A stretch of 64,000 nucleotides of DNA from Apostichopus japonicus (Eukaryota > Echinodermata > Holothuroidea > Aspidochirotida > Stichopodidae), in NCBI RefSeq assembly GCF_037975245.1, contig NC_092574.1:26148713-26212712 (forward strand). Reading direction: 5' to 3'. Below, in pieces: positions 1 to 13,600 of the stretch (its first letter is position 1; each line of letters opens with the position of its first letter). A program made the translations under genes and the position numbers. Below the pieces are notes generated by a model, which had not been told where the DNA came from, did not search any database, and saw only the letters and a program-made list of their open reading frames with translations.

Positions 1-3000
1 GTAATGTTTGACATCAAATGTACAAAGAATTAAAATAAAATAACAAAATGGAGAGGAACTGAGGTGGCTATTAGGGGAGGAGGGGGCCACCCATCACTTG
101 CATATAAAAACTTGTAATCTTCTTTTACATTATTTTTTCCAAGTCATATATCCATGAAATCTTCATGTAAGAAAAATTGAGATGGAAAAACGTGGGTTGT
201 TTTGATATCTAGAAGTGGACACAGTTTTGATGGTAGTCACCACTACAGTCTACAGTAACATACAGTAGGTCAATAGGCCTAGCTCTCAAGGCAGGCATCA
301 AGAATATATATGGTCGAGTTGTTCGCCTCTTCTAATTTGGCCGTTGTCATTGACGTCAAACTATATGACCAAAAAGTCCAACAGAGACTGACCCAAGATG
401 AAGGATACCACATAAAAAACAAGTTCTTAAATATTCTATGACATTACTAAACCTTGCAACGTCGTTCTTTCGACTAACAGGCAATGAGCGCTAAAGGAAA
501 GACTAGCATGTGTAACCTGCAGAAACTATTCGTGGCAAAGTAGCAAAAATGCAAGTTATATATTTGTTGTACCATGATTGATATTGATAATTGTAGAGAC
601 AGAGCAAAGATTTGAAATTAGGAATCAAAATTAAAACTTCCAGTATTGAGATACTGCGTCATTGATGCTCTTGTTTTTGTTTTTGTTGTTGTTGTTTTTT
701 ATATTCATGTTGCCATGGTGAAAGTAAGCAGTACGGTATTTATTACTAACATCGATGCAGTTATGAGTAAGTTTGGAACTTAGTTGTAACAACAACAATT
801 TAAAATACCATTATTATGCAGTGAAAGGCAAAATAATGAATTAAGACAAATATTAATTAGAAAGGACTGCTGTGACCCTGCGACCTCATTTGTAGACTTG
901 CTTTAAGTCTTCTGTATAGCAGTTTATGGAGGAGTATTAAAACAATAATATCTTCCAATCGGATTTTATTTTTAGCTGTTTCTGGAAGTGTTTAATCATA
1001 ATTTTCTCGAGGTCAATGTTTTAGCATAAAGTTTTGTACTGAATTTCCTATGCCGTGGACTTTTTTATAGGCTTGAAGAAGGTTTAAGAAGCCGACACTT
1101 ACATACTATAAAAGGGATAATTTATTTAGACTGTGTACATAGAACGTTTGGAGCAGAAGAAACACCTTCCCGGAAATATTTCCAATCCCGTGGCGTCAAG
1201 ACTAAGATCCGGACGCATAGAAAGTCAAGTCCTATTCTGTTTCATATTTCCTTAAGGATATTATTGAAATAGTAGTATATTATTTTTCATCCATTATTTC
1301 TACCCTCTAATTTACCCCGAGTTACGGGGCTGTGGCCCCCATTTCCCACCAGGCCTGCCCCCATCGTTCAGACTGCACACCTTGTGGTTCTTACATCACC
1401 TGGTCATCACATTTTATAAAGAAAGTGTAGAGAGCACGGAAGATGCATGAAGACACAAGTATTTCAACATCGCACTGAATTTAAAAAAAAATGCATAAAA
1501 CAGTTTTGTGTTAATCCATCTTGTAAAATATTCAATAAAGAATTATCAGCCTAAGGGTCTCTCTCTCTCTCTCTCTCTGGTAATCAAAATAAGTTACAAT
1601 AAAAATTATAACGCTTTTCTTTCGAAGGGAATATATGACAGAAAATAGGCAACGAAGGCAGGTAAATTAAAATAATTGTATTAGTATAATTTCAAAGATG
1701 TATTTATATTATTGCTATTCTCCAAACAATCATAATTCTTTACCACAGCATGTTGATATTTAAAACAAAATAGGAAGCCGAACAGTGACTTAGATAGATT
1801 TTCTGTATCATTTTCGATAACAAAATCAATATCTAACATGACAGGGAAAATATAGATAATTGAACTATCCATATGTCATTTCCGGTTTCAAGCGTGTATG
1901 CTTCGTACGTGCACGAGGTATGACGGGATGTTCTAATATGGCCATGCTCCTCTCTCCTACTCACACCCCCACTCCCACCCCACCCTGCCCCATCGATACA
2001 TCGAAACTGTATCAGATCAAATATTCATGTGATTATTTTAGTCTTTGGAGCTTTGCCTTATGTTATGTTCAATCCTCACATATGGAGTAGTTGTTAGGTG
2101 ATTCGTTCAAACTATATACGTTCAAAGAATTTCAAGTTAAGTTTGAAAGGGCATTTTTCGAACATTTAAAAGAAAGGATGAGGACGGGAACGAAAAACAT
2201 GTTACTTGTTAATTGATTTATAAACATGTAATCTTTAATGTGCATGCCTTTACAACATGCATTGATTGATAATAAAGTGTAGTCAAAGATAATAAATATG
2301 GCATTTCCATTACGTCATTTGCTGCTCCAGTTATTTATAAATAATATATCAAACCATATACTTTTGATGAAGGCCCACAAAATAACGAGAACTGGTAATG
2401 GTTGGATTATTTAAGCATGAAAAAAGAAACCCGATTCGATCCGTTTGAGATCGTGCAATAACATGACGTCAAACATGTCCACAAACCACTGTCCAACGCG
2501 AGTGAGCAATATAATTTGTTCATATATACGATGAATCAATTCGACCGAAGCGATACAGACAAAATGAAAGGAAATGTAACTAGATAGGCTATGATATATT
2601 TGCTACAAGCCTGTATCTGTCTTAATTTGAAACCTAACTAGTATTTTATTGAAGTGTTAATTTATGTTAATTTTTTTTTTGCATTACATTTACATGTGGT
2701 AGATATTTACATATTATAAGCTATACTATTCGAATTATCGTGTAAATTCTTAGTCAAACATTAAAGGTTAAAGATAATATTGACAATTTCCGGTAAGATA
2801 TCTCTAAATAAGTTATAAAATGAGAAAGGAAAGATGAAATGTTTTAACATGATGAAATAATATTTTTCTAATATAATGAAACATCTGATTACTTTCTCTC
2901 GATGAACCCGTTTTAAACACCCCTTATATTCAAATTAATTCTGTGTACGCATATACGGCAAAGATTAATGTTGTATTAATATGTACATAGAGATCTATAC

Positions 3001-4290
3001 AACTCTGTCCCCAAAGAAAGATAGTAAAGAATAGAGGAGAATAGGAGGTGGTTGGGGGTGGGGGTATGGGGATGTTTACGTATCAGATATGTAGTCGGGG
3101 GGGGGGGGGCATTTTGTGCGAAACAATAAAGTGCATAACGTCTGAATATTGTCGTTTAACGTTCATTCAACGTTGTCATCGAACACGTGCATATTGTCCG
3201 GTACACACGGATAAATACATGATTTAGGAGTTTTTTTACAGTCTTGCTGATTCCCTTGCCCACCGCAGTGCTTACCATCTGTTTTAAAATGTAGAGTGAA
3301 ATGTGAAACGGAAGACCACTGGCAACGGGAAAGGCATAATCAAAATTCGAAACTTTTCTTTGATTAAGTAAGAATTTTACTCAACAATGTATTTAGTTTT
3401 GAATGACGCGTAAACTGAACAGGTTTTTAACAGGTTAATAAACATTTTTTTTTTTAAATCTTAGAAGCGAAGAGATTATTGGTTATAGAAAGACTTTTTA
3501 ACCAGGGACTGCAGAATTGAAATTATGTTAAGCTTCACCAACTGACTTATCATGCCTTAGGTTGGTGGTGATGCTTAACAGTGTTCCTTGTTGAGTAGTG
3601 GCATTTAGGGACACCAATTCCCCTGTATACCGTGTTCTTTGTTGAGCGGTGACAGTTAAATACATTTCCCTGTATACTTGTCACCAGAGATGACACACCA
3701 GCTTGTCATTAGTTTCTACAACCCATGTTGAAAGCGGCAGAGATTTCAGGAGAAACTTTGGTTATCCGTTCTTGACTTATATACATATGTACCAGTTATA
3801 AATCTCGCTCTATAAAGCAGACCTTGTTTCTTTGCTCTTTTCATTTATAATTTTTAATCGACTTTTTTTCCCCTCAGTTTAATCACTTTCAAAAATAGGT
3901 TTATCATTCCTCGGATTCTCATCCAGGTCAAATATGCAGCTGAAAATGATCTTCAGTTTGATAGCAAACATGATACACGACTCAGTTCATTACTTATCTA
4001 AGTGATCGATCAAAAATTGAGCAAACTTTACAACGAAATCAGCACTTATAATTTAATTTGTGTTTCATGCTGTCATATTTAATTTATAAGATGCATGTCA
4101 TTTTTGAGTACTTCTAATCGGTCATAGATAGAATATGGTGACATCTTGTGGATGATTTAGTCAGTCCCCTTAGATATCAATTGCAAGAACATTGTACAAG
4201 CAATATAATTGTAAAACTATTGCAAAAATAGGTAGCGCTCCGAACGAAATGTGTACTTTACTATTTGCTCTGCTTGTTCCTAGTTCGGCC
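1..4290. other. region beyond the cyclase 3' end, no gene recognised
   Basis: No ORF here resembles a known protein. Contents include a (CT)n run near 1558-1578, a G-rich stretch at 3045-3110 with a run of at least ten G, and an imperfect duplication of about 50 bases near 3577-3676, where two similar segments each end in CCCTGTATAC. The rest appears to be unique AT-rich sequence. Confidence 0.5.
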
Positions 4291-4291
4291 A

Positions 4292-4297
4292 TTTATT
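4292..4297 (-). promoter_or_regulatory. candidate poly(A) signal of the cyclase gene
   Basis: AATAAA on the minus strand, about 210 bases past the stop codon. It is a plausible 3' processing signal, but the hexamer is common in AT-rich DNA and nothing else supports it. Confidence 0.3.
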
Positions 4298-4506
4298 TTA
4301 GAAGTTCCTATGGAGGAGGGGTAAGGGGGGTGGCTTTGGGTTTGGGGAGAAAAAATACAAAATACAATTATCGTTAAATATGTCTTTAAATTAAATAGTG
4401 GCAGTTAATTATCTTTATATCTTGCTAACCCCGCCCTCCCTCTCGCCCCGCCCCAATATAATCGTCAGCGGTGGTATGAAGGAAGGCGTCTGTAGTACAA
4501 GGTAGA

Positions 4507-4630
4507 TTAGGCCTCTGGGTTTCTGGTCAGGATGTAGCACTGCATTGGTTCCTTTTTACCCTTCATGGCAACCGGGCCTCGATGTTCAAAGTGGAAACAT
4601 TTGTCACAGTTGTCCTTTTCTTGAAGAAAT
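4507..4630 (-). CDS. GUCY1B1: sGC beta-1 terminal exon
   Basis: A 124-nt terminal exon after an ATCTTTCAG acceptor. It completes the split Ala codon and encodes 40 residues ending in TAA (4509-4507). The [17 protein letters not shown] segment is the conserved end of the cyclase domain. The tail is short: only about nine residues follow that segment, against roughly twenty in human beta-1. A Cys-x-x-Cys pair (NCDKC) lies just before it, where human beta-1 has none. Confidence 0.93.
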
Positions 4631-7600
4631 CTGAAAGATTAACAATCGAGAATATATATTGTCTTCTAATATCTGTCAAACGGCGTTTTTAGTATTTTAA
4701 AGATACGTGTAAGACGATTGTCATATAAAGTAAAGTTGGGGAAGGGGGATTGGGGTTGGTGGGGGGGGTGGTTGATGCTATTCAATTATTTATTTCTGCT
4801 CATTTTGCTGAAAGGGGGCTGATGATGGGTCCCAGGCCGTCACCTCACTTATCGATCCGTCTGTGACTCCGCCATTTTCATCTTCGGAGCTGGCTAGTCA
4901 GTAGATATCAATTGAACATACTCATCTTATGTATGATAAAAGAGTATTATTTATGATATGAATTTACGAAAACAGTAAAAAAAAAGCCATGAGAAGAAAA
5001 CTCAACAGAATTCTTGTCTACTGTAAATAGACTCTTTCTTAAATATTTGTAAATTAAACCGACGTATATGTAAGGTGATCCCCCTACATATACCAAACAC
5101 TCTCACGTGCGCACGTACACGCACACACAGACACCTTCCTCATTATTCCCTTATGGCGAAGGCAATGGTAATGTCACATGGAGACACCGCTAATTAACTT
5201 AGCTACTTCATTTCTATTTCTTTATTCTTAGAGGAGTTTTTCTTATATGACAAAACATTATCCTGAAGGCTACAACACTTACAAGGGCACGCCTAGCCGT
5301 AAGTTATCATATAAATTCCATATCGGTGAATGTATACATCAATATGTTTTATGTTTAACTCGAATATTTCATGTTTTCCAAAATTCATAAGAAAACTATA
5401 CACTCTTTTATAGTACATGGTATTAAAGTGTATATACCCAAATGATTATCACAGACATAGGCATCGGGAATTATCCAGCTTGGTAACATAAGCTCATGAA
5501 AAGAATGACTGGCAATATTGAGGGGGTAGTAGAAGGGGAAGGAGTTGCCACAGACAAAGCTTGAAATATCATTGAGGCTGAAATTATTATGGGATAAGAA
5601 AATATTTGATAATATATTTTGTGAGTAAGAAGCTGAAATTATGGGACAAACTACACAGTACACGATCGTTCTAATGTGATATTAACGATGTTCGTAAGGC
5701 TTATCAAAGGTTTGAGGGGACGCGGACTATCAGCGTATCAAGATCATCAACATGGTCACCATCCATTATCAACATAATAAAATTAAAAAAATAGTTGATG
5801 TTTTTTTTGTCTGAAGAATGTGATGGCAGTGTTTACAATTCATTGACGCATTAGGTTATAAGTGGGACGTACGTTAACCAACCATTATCAACGCCAAGAA
5901 TGTTCGGGCGTAAACAGACCTTACTCTTTTTCTATTTCCAATATGTAATATAATATTGTGTTGAATCAGTCTTTAATATGTTTTTAAAGGGACCGTAGGG
6001 AATGACAAACGCTGAGAGTTATGGTTCAAATCAACCATAAACGGAATAAAAAAGGAATACGAACTGAATGATATGGAAATGCTATACAAGGTTTAAAAAC
6101 TGCTCTCGTGGAGGCGCTTAAACCCTCCAACTTATGAACAAATGAATATTAACTTAAGACAATTAAATTTAAAAATATTCTGAGGGTGGTCATAAAGTCC
6201 TGTTGGAACTGCTTTGTGAATGAATATCCATATCATATGGGGGAGGGTGAATTAATATGTTCCATAAATAGTGATTTAGGCATTAGTCTATATATCAGCA
6301 TACCTTACATTTTTCGTGGTCCCCATATCGTCTCTCTAAACTAAATGGTTATTTCCAAAACGGCAAGGGTGGTCACGATGAGGAAGTGGAGGGGGGGGGG
6401 GGGGAGGTGCATCCTTCTCCTCAGTCCAAGCATAAAAGCGCCCCAAGCATGATTTATGCATATTCTTTTTATGCCCTTCTTTGTATACTACGTTAGCCCC
6501 CCTTCTTCTTCTTAACTTCTTCTTCTTAACCTCTAGTACACCCGCACACACACACAAAATAAACACCGGATAAGTGATATCGTTTGGGAAATGCTTTATG
6601 CCAATCCGATGAACTTCATCCTAAACCATACATTTAGAGGCACTGGCCGAATGAATGCTCATCAAATGTCCCTTGATCACATCATGTACTTTAGATCTGT
6701 CATGGAAATCGTGACATTTTGGAGAAAATTCGCTTTTGCTTTTGAGAGAGAACGGGGTTTCATAAAACCTTACTGAATTCTGGTAAACTAATTACTTTGG
6801 CTGTTGAAGGTTTATCGTAAAGGTTCAATAAACAGAGTTAAAGACGGGATTCCAATCAAAATCTGTCTGAAGCAGTTGATAACTTAGAGCAGATGACATT
6901 CCCAGTAAAGTGCATTCTCTCTGCCGGATCCTCTCCTTCCCCTCCTCCGAAAATATGGACGCATAGCAAATGAATCTAGTTTCTACACTTTGTCAAATTC
7001 TGGCACATTATTTTACTGCCAATTTATCACTACAACACGCATGGTAACTCAGACGGGGGAAGGGGTGTGGGGGGGGGGTGAGAACCAATGAGGGGTTTGT
7101 GTAGGGAACAAATACCACTTGCCACCTAGGCTCGTTTTGTAATTATAAATTGTTTTTTTGTTGCTTATTACTTATTACAAAGTAAGGGGGGGGGGCGAGT
7201 TTGCCAAATGTATGTCGTGCACCTAATTTCAAAAGTGTAAATAACCTTTCCCCCTATCCCACCTAACTTCCACATGTGTCTGACCAAAATCGACCCCAAG
7301 GATCACACTTGCTAAAACGGATATCACATCGGCTCTTTAGACTGGATAACGTGTATCACATTCATGTTACGTAAAAGCTATGGTCAAGACTCGATACTTG
7401 CAATTCGGAACTTGCAACGACATAATGCATCAACGTCACTCGTTCCATCAATAATTACATGAAACCAGTAACGAAGTCATATGGCAGTGGTGAAGGAAAA
7501 CAAAGAAGGTGTTTTCCCAAACAACAGAAATGCATAGTTCTAAATCAATGGATCATTATATTTCATTCCCACAATGAAATCCGGAATAACGCCCACCATC

Positions 7601-10600
7601 ACCCCACCTCTCCCTCTTCAATCATCCCTCATCCCACCCTCACACCTCACACCTCATTCTGCACCCCACCTCACACCTCACCCTACCATCAACACACCCC
7701 ACCATCACCCCCACCCTCACCCTACATCTCCCTCATCCCTCACCAAACCATAACCCCACAACACCCTCTTCCCCCACCCCTCACCCACCATCACCCCACC
7801 GTCAACCTTCACCCAACTATCACCCCTCCCCCACTCAACCCACCGTATTTCAGAAAGACTTGCAGAAAGCGTTAATGATTACTTACGCATATGCATATTG
7901 AGAAACGTTGATCTTGCCCTTAATGCCAGTGGTCTCTGTACGGCTGGAGATATTAACAGTGTTACCAAACAGACAATACCTGGGCATTCTGTGGCCGACG
8001 ACACCCGTCACTACTTCACCACTGTGTATGCCGATTGTTACCTGTAACCAAAGAGAATGAATGAGGGATGGTCGATTGGTCTTATATAAATGTAATTCAA
8101 TTCAAAAGTCGGCCAAATATACGGCATATGCAAACATTACCGCAGCTAACAAAAGTCACGTAGCCAAAATTAGCTCTTATGTAATGACGTATATCCCCCT
8201 CCCCCACCCTCTAAAACCAAAACAAAACACAAAAACAGAAAAACAACAAGAATAACACATACAGCGATGTTTTGAGTAAAATAGATCAGAGATTATGGTC
8301 CGAGTATGGGGCGAACTAATCCTAGCCCGTTAATGTTTTAATCCATACTACGCCCTGAGTCGGAGTGAGATCAGACTAGAATTAATATGCGCCTTAATTG
8401 AAGATTATCGTTATTGCAATATTCCCGTCCCCTCCTCTTCCCTCCCTCATGAAGAGGTAGTACGGGACTTTCATGATCATGTTAAAATTAAGTCCAGCGG
8501 CAATATTATTTTAGACAAATGAAAAGGAACATATTCTAAGCATCGTGGAGCAACCTTCAAAGAATGTCTACACCGCGTTATGAATATATTGATTATTAAA
8601 ATTGTCACAGGTTTTTTTACAAAAGTGAACTTGAAGCAAAAAGGTGTGACGACATAATTGCTCACTGACAACAATTTTGTCTTTTCCCCTTATTGTTTTA
8701 CTTTATAGTTTAGACTTTGGATTAAATTGGGTTCAATTTCACCTAAGGGGATATCAAATTAAAAAAAAAAATATTCCAACGACTGATATGTATTCATATT
8801 GAGATGTATCCAATTTTTGAAGGAGAAAGTTGGATGCAAATATTACAGGAAAACATAAATACATTTTGTCAGTGTGCTTGTATGATATCACACCTGTTTG
8901 CTTCAAGTTCACTTTGGGTAGAGAAAGGCGCCACTTCAAATGTTGTTATTTCCTGAAACGTTACATAGCAATTTGAATGCAAACTTCATAAGGATCCTCA
9001 GAATACGTTCCTCTTAAAGTCAAATATAATTTGTCACCAGGACTATCCCTCTAAAGTGATAATTTACTCATTTTAGAGGGGATATAAGTTATAGGAGTGA
9101 ACCGACCTGGACTCGGCCTCAGGCTCAAGGTCACTCGGATTATCCAAATCCGAATAAAGTCCAAAAGACATCCCTAATTCGACATGCAAGTCTTGGGCTC
9201 AATATAGGCTCGAGTATTTGACAAATTTAATTATCAAAGCTATACAGTGACCGTTAAAGTAAAATTAAGCTTTGAATTCCATCTCCCAAACGGCAAACTG
9301 ATTTGTTAATTTTCTGAATTTATCATCAGATAATAAACACCATCTGCGCCCGTGATTGATTTCATCTCCAGCAGATCTCATTTTGTGACACAATTGATGT
9401 TATAAATCAAATTTGCTATGTCTTGTGAGGCACGCATGAATGAGCAACGGTGATATCGGCAAAATATAAGAAAGTTTCAAAGTGGCGACACACTCTCCAG
9501 TTTCAGTAGCCAACAAGAGATTCTTGGTTTCGTTACTTCAGTTTTACTTAAATGATAATAATATTTGATATTTTTTAAACTATTAAAACCACTGCTATCA
9601 ATCAAGATTATATATAGTTCCATAACACTTTTAAGCTTTGAATATTACTCAGAGTTTAACAGCTGAGGTTTATCAGTTAAAGTGACTGGGCAATTAAGTC
9701 TATAATTTACTGACCAATAAGTCACTTCCTCAGATGGAACACAACACTATATGAAAAAAAATCAGCTTTTGATGGCTTCAAATGACATAGTTTCAATGTA
9801 ATACAAATTTGATGTTAACTGAAGTTAAAAGAACTAATTTTTTGTTGAGTCATGAGAATTTACATAACAATGGATTTAACATACAAAAGTTTAGACATCG
9901 ACTAACGAGCCGATATGAACATCAGCTATTTTCTTAAAGAAGCATTCCAGAGATTTAACATATTTTAAAGGTGAATAACTTGCAACCAAAACCAGTCGTA
10001 GAAAGACTACCAGCATTCATATTGTCCTCTGTATTGCCTTTAACATATAAATACTTATATTCTGCATTAATATACCCTGTCAGTAATAAAGCAAAGACAT
10101 TGTATTCCAACTTAATATGGAAAGTTACAGATATATATACTTGCAAGAAAAATTTAGTTCGCACAAGACAATAGGTCATTCATTACAGGTATCATACCAC
10201 AATTACAGTAATGCACATCCGCTCGAAAGATAAGGCCTAAGGCATTGTTTTCTCTGCCTTTATGTGAAAGAGCGTAAATCAAAGTACAGATGATGTGAAA
10301 ATAAGGAGAATTGACGGTGATTTAAAGCATTTTAGAAATTCTAAATGTGGATATTACTCCTAGCGGGCAGTCGGAAGGGCAGGGGGCCCAGTATGGTAAA
10401 CTTGCTCCTCTTCGAGCTCAAAATCTAATTGGTCATGATATGGACATTTTTCAAGCCATCAACTGTCACGTGATGGGATGGATATGCCAGTTTAAAACCT
10501 TCTATCTATGCTTTAGGGGCTTGGGAGTGACGAATAAAGCATGTAAGTCGATAGAACAATTAATTGTGTTACGACACCTACACCTACCTAAGTAATGTGT

Positions 10601-13600
10601 GCATGTCAATACAAAATTATGACGTCACGACACAACACACCATCGTTAAGTAGGCCTATACTATATAATGCAAGGTTTGCAAACGTAAGCACCCTATACT
10701 ATTACAAGATACCGTAGCCAATGGCTCTTAACACTGTTGAACTTGAATAGAGATACGATGGCTTAAAACCAAACTTTTACCATCAATGATATTTGTTAGG
10801 GAGAAACCCTGTTCAGTGACGTTGAAAAGCAAATGTATAATGTAGTGTTGGTGTCCGAAGGTTTCTGTTCATTTGTATGGTAAGACTCTGCAATTGAAGA
10901 AGAGAACAACCAGGCCTACTTTAAAAATCTTGAAGGAAAAGTTGTAATTGAAAACAAACGTATCGACTTGTAGCGCATAGCGCGTAGCGCATATCATCTT
11001 AGCGCTTAGCGCATCGCGTTTATCCTATACATCCCTGGTCTTTCTTTCCATCGGCTTGAATTGTTAAGCACTGAGCTGAGAGGCGTGCAATATACTTACA
11101 AAGGAGATTCAATCCAGTGATGTACACTTTCAAATGAAACGACTGAATTGCGAATTTGACCTTTTTGTTGCTGTGTTTTAATAAAGTAACAAGAGCATAC
11201 ACCAATCTCACATACTAATAGTGTTATTGATTTTTCTTTTACTGATAAGTTGCAATGCCTTTTATTAATGCTTGTTAGATAGTTTAGTTAAAATTTTACC
11301 ACTGTTCGGTTGGTTCCGTAGTAAATCTAATATTTGATTTTCTTTGTCAATATTTGAGCCAACCAGCATCGTCGCTATCTATACAATATCGAACTGTTCT
11401 CTCTGTTAGGTCATTCATCGGCTTAAGATCAGCTTCAGGTAGAGAATACTCAGATGTCTCCTCTCGCGAGCCGTGTTCTTTAAATAAACGTGACGTCAAC
11501 AGTTTTTAGGTTTACAGCCTGTATCAAGGCAAGGCCTTCTCGCACCACTTTACAACAGTTAACCCCTGGTCATTGGTAACTGGTCGACCACACACTCAGG
11601 TGTGCACAATTCAAACAGTCGCTCCCGGGCGAGAGTGCGCAACATCTACGTGTCCCCCCGGGGCAGAGTCCCCTATAGGGTGCAGCCACAATCCGACGCA
11701 CACAACTATATATTTAGAAGTTACCTCACAGGTCCCCAATTATACACCTGGGTGAAGAGAGGCAATGTAGATTAAGTGCATTGCCAAGAACACAACACAA
11801 TGATCTGGCCAGGACTTGAACCTGAAATCCTTAGATCGCGAGACCATTTGTCATTCTGTTTGACCATATCATTTGATAAAGTCTAATTAAGTCTACATTT
11901 CGTGTTGAATTTGTTACAATCTGGTTGTAAATATTCAACAAGAAGACATGCATGTAGACTCCTGATAAAAAAAATATGTTATTTTACACGCGACCATTGG
12001 AACCAACATGACGATATGAGTAACTTTGGAGTGCTAGCTCAGTGGTTAACGTCGGTGCCTGTCAATCATAAGGTCCCCGGTTCGAATCACTCCCAGATTA
12101 ATGTTTGTCGTCCAGTTACAGAGTTGTTGAAAATTAACATTTCATAATCATGGACGTTAAATATGAATGTAAGAGACTGACTTCGGTCAGCTTGCGGCTT
12201 TAATAAGCCTATGAGACTTCTTCGCGAGTTCCTGCTTGCAGGAGGATCTAATATACATACATACATGTTCAAATGAAACAAACCCTTTTGTCTGGAGGAT
12301 AATTTTATTTTCTCAGACGCCCTGCATTGATAAACAACTTTAACAACCCCTGCGTCATACCTTTTCTCTCAAAAAGCCTTCACCCACCTATGCTTATACT
12401 CTTCTTTTCTGGCACGCGTTTGTTCCACTTCGCTCGGAATTTAATATATTAAACTTCCTGTCAAGATACAGGGCCCTGCCATAATCTTTAGCTGCAAACA
12501 TAATTTTGAGGGGAAAAGGGCACAAAGTGAATCAAAATCAGCACGTTTCACGAGCTGGCCTTTCTTTACCATCTCATTTATGTTTTCTCATGCACCGCGG
12601 TTTCGTTAATAATGTCGGTATTTTACCGGGCCCCATCCTCCTACGAATTCTGGATCGGCTAGAGAACTTAAAATGTTTGCCAATTTAAAATGAAAATAAT
12701 GTACCAAATGCGGGCGCATATAGTCTCATCTCCATAATTAGTACAGGTAATCTATTTAAATAATAACTCTTTCCTGTAATTACACTTCCACGCAAAACTG
12801 GATACCAATCAGGTCAATAGAAAACGTTAAAACCATTTCGAGATTTCATCTCAGCCTTCTATCCTTCATATAATCAGTTTTCTTTTGTTGTTGTAATATA
12901 TTACCTGGTCAAGTAATTGTAACCAGCACACAGACAAAAATAAAATAAAATTAGTATCGTTTCATGTAGATACCACTTGGTTTAAAAACAATATAGCTAA
13001 TGGGGTTAACTTAGTATGTATCATCCTGTGACGTCATAAGCTATCGGTGATCTTTCATTGCTTACAACGGTATCATCTATAGTGAACTCAGCTATATATA
13101 CGGCGCAGTAATATATAGGCTCTCCATTGCCCATATTGATATGACCCAGATTTGAAGCTACCAATAGACAGAGTAACAAACGAATTTTCTGAAACCATAA
13201 TGTAATTTACGGCAAATAGAAAACGAAAAGAAGCCCGAATATTTCTTTAGATTATTTACCAATCAATGATTTTGTGGTTGTATGCTGGCCATTAGAGTGA
13301 ATAAAGAATGCTAAAACGAAGGAGAGAGTTAGAGAGATAGAATAGACCAGGCAAAACTGCATCAGGGAGTATCGCCGGAACAGTTAAGACAGATAAAAAA
13401 AAACTGATTCTCTAGGGCGTTCGGTGAGCATGTATATATATATGTATATGTTTTACACTATAGACTTTACACCAACAGTGGATAAATAGCTTGAGCATAT
13501 AAAACAACTAACTATACATAAACAATATGTCTATTGTGGTTGATATTGTAGTTCGGTTCTACACATGGTAATAGGTCTTTAGTCCAATTATGCACGACCA

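Noticed and set aside
7459-7875. Pro/His/Thr-rich 138-codon ORF
   Set aside because: Produced by a C-rich low-complexity tract in an intron; antisense to the cyclase gene and overlapping its splice region.
12028-12094. Functional tRNA gene
   Set aside because: Good A-box, near-consensus B-box and acceptor stem, but the T-stem does not pair and the sequence runs into a SINE body and tail.
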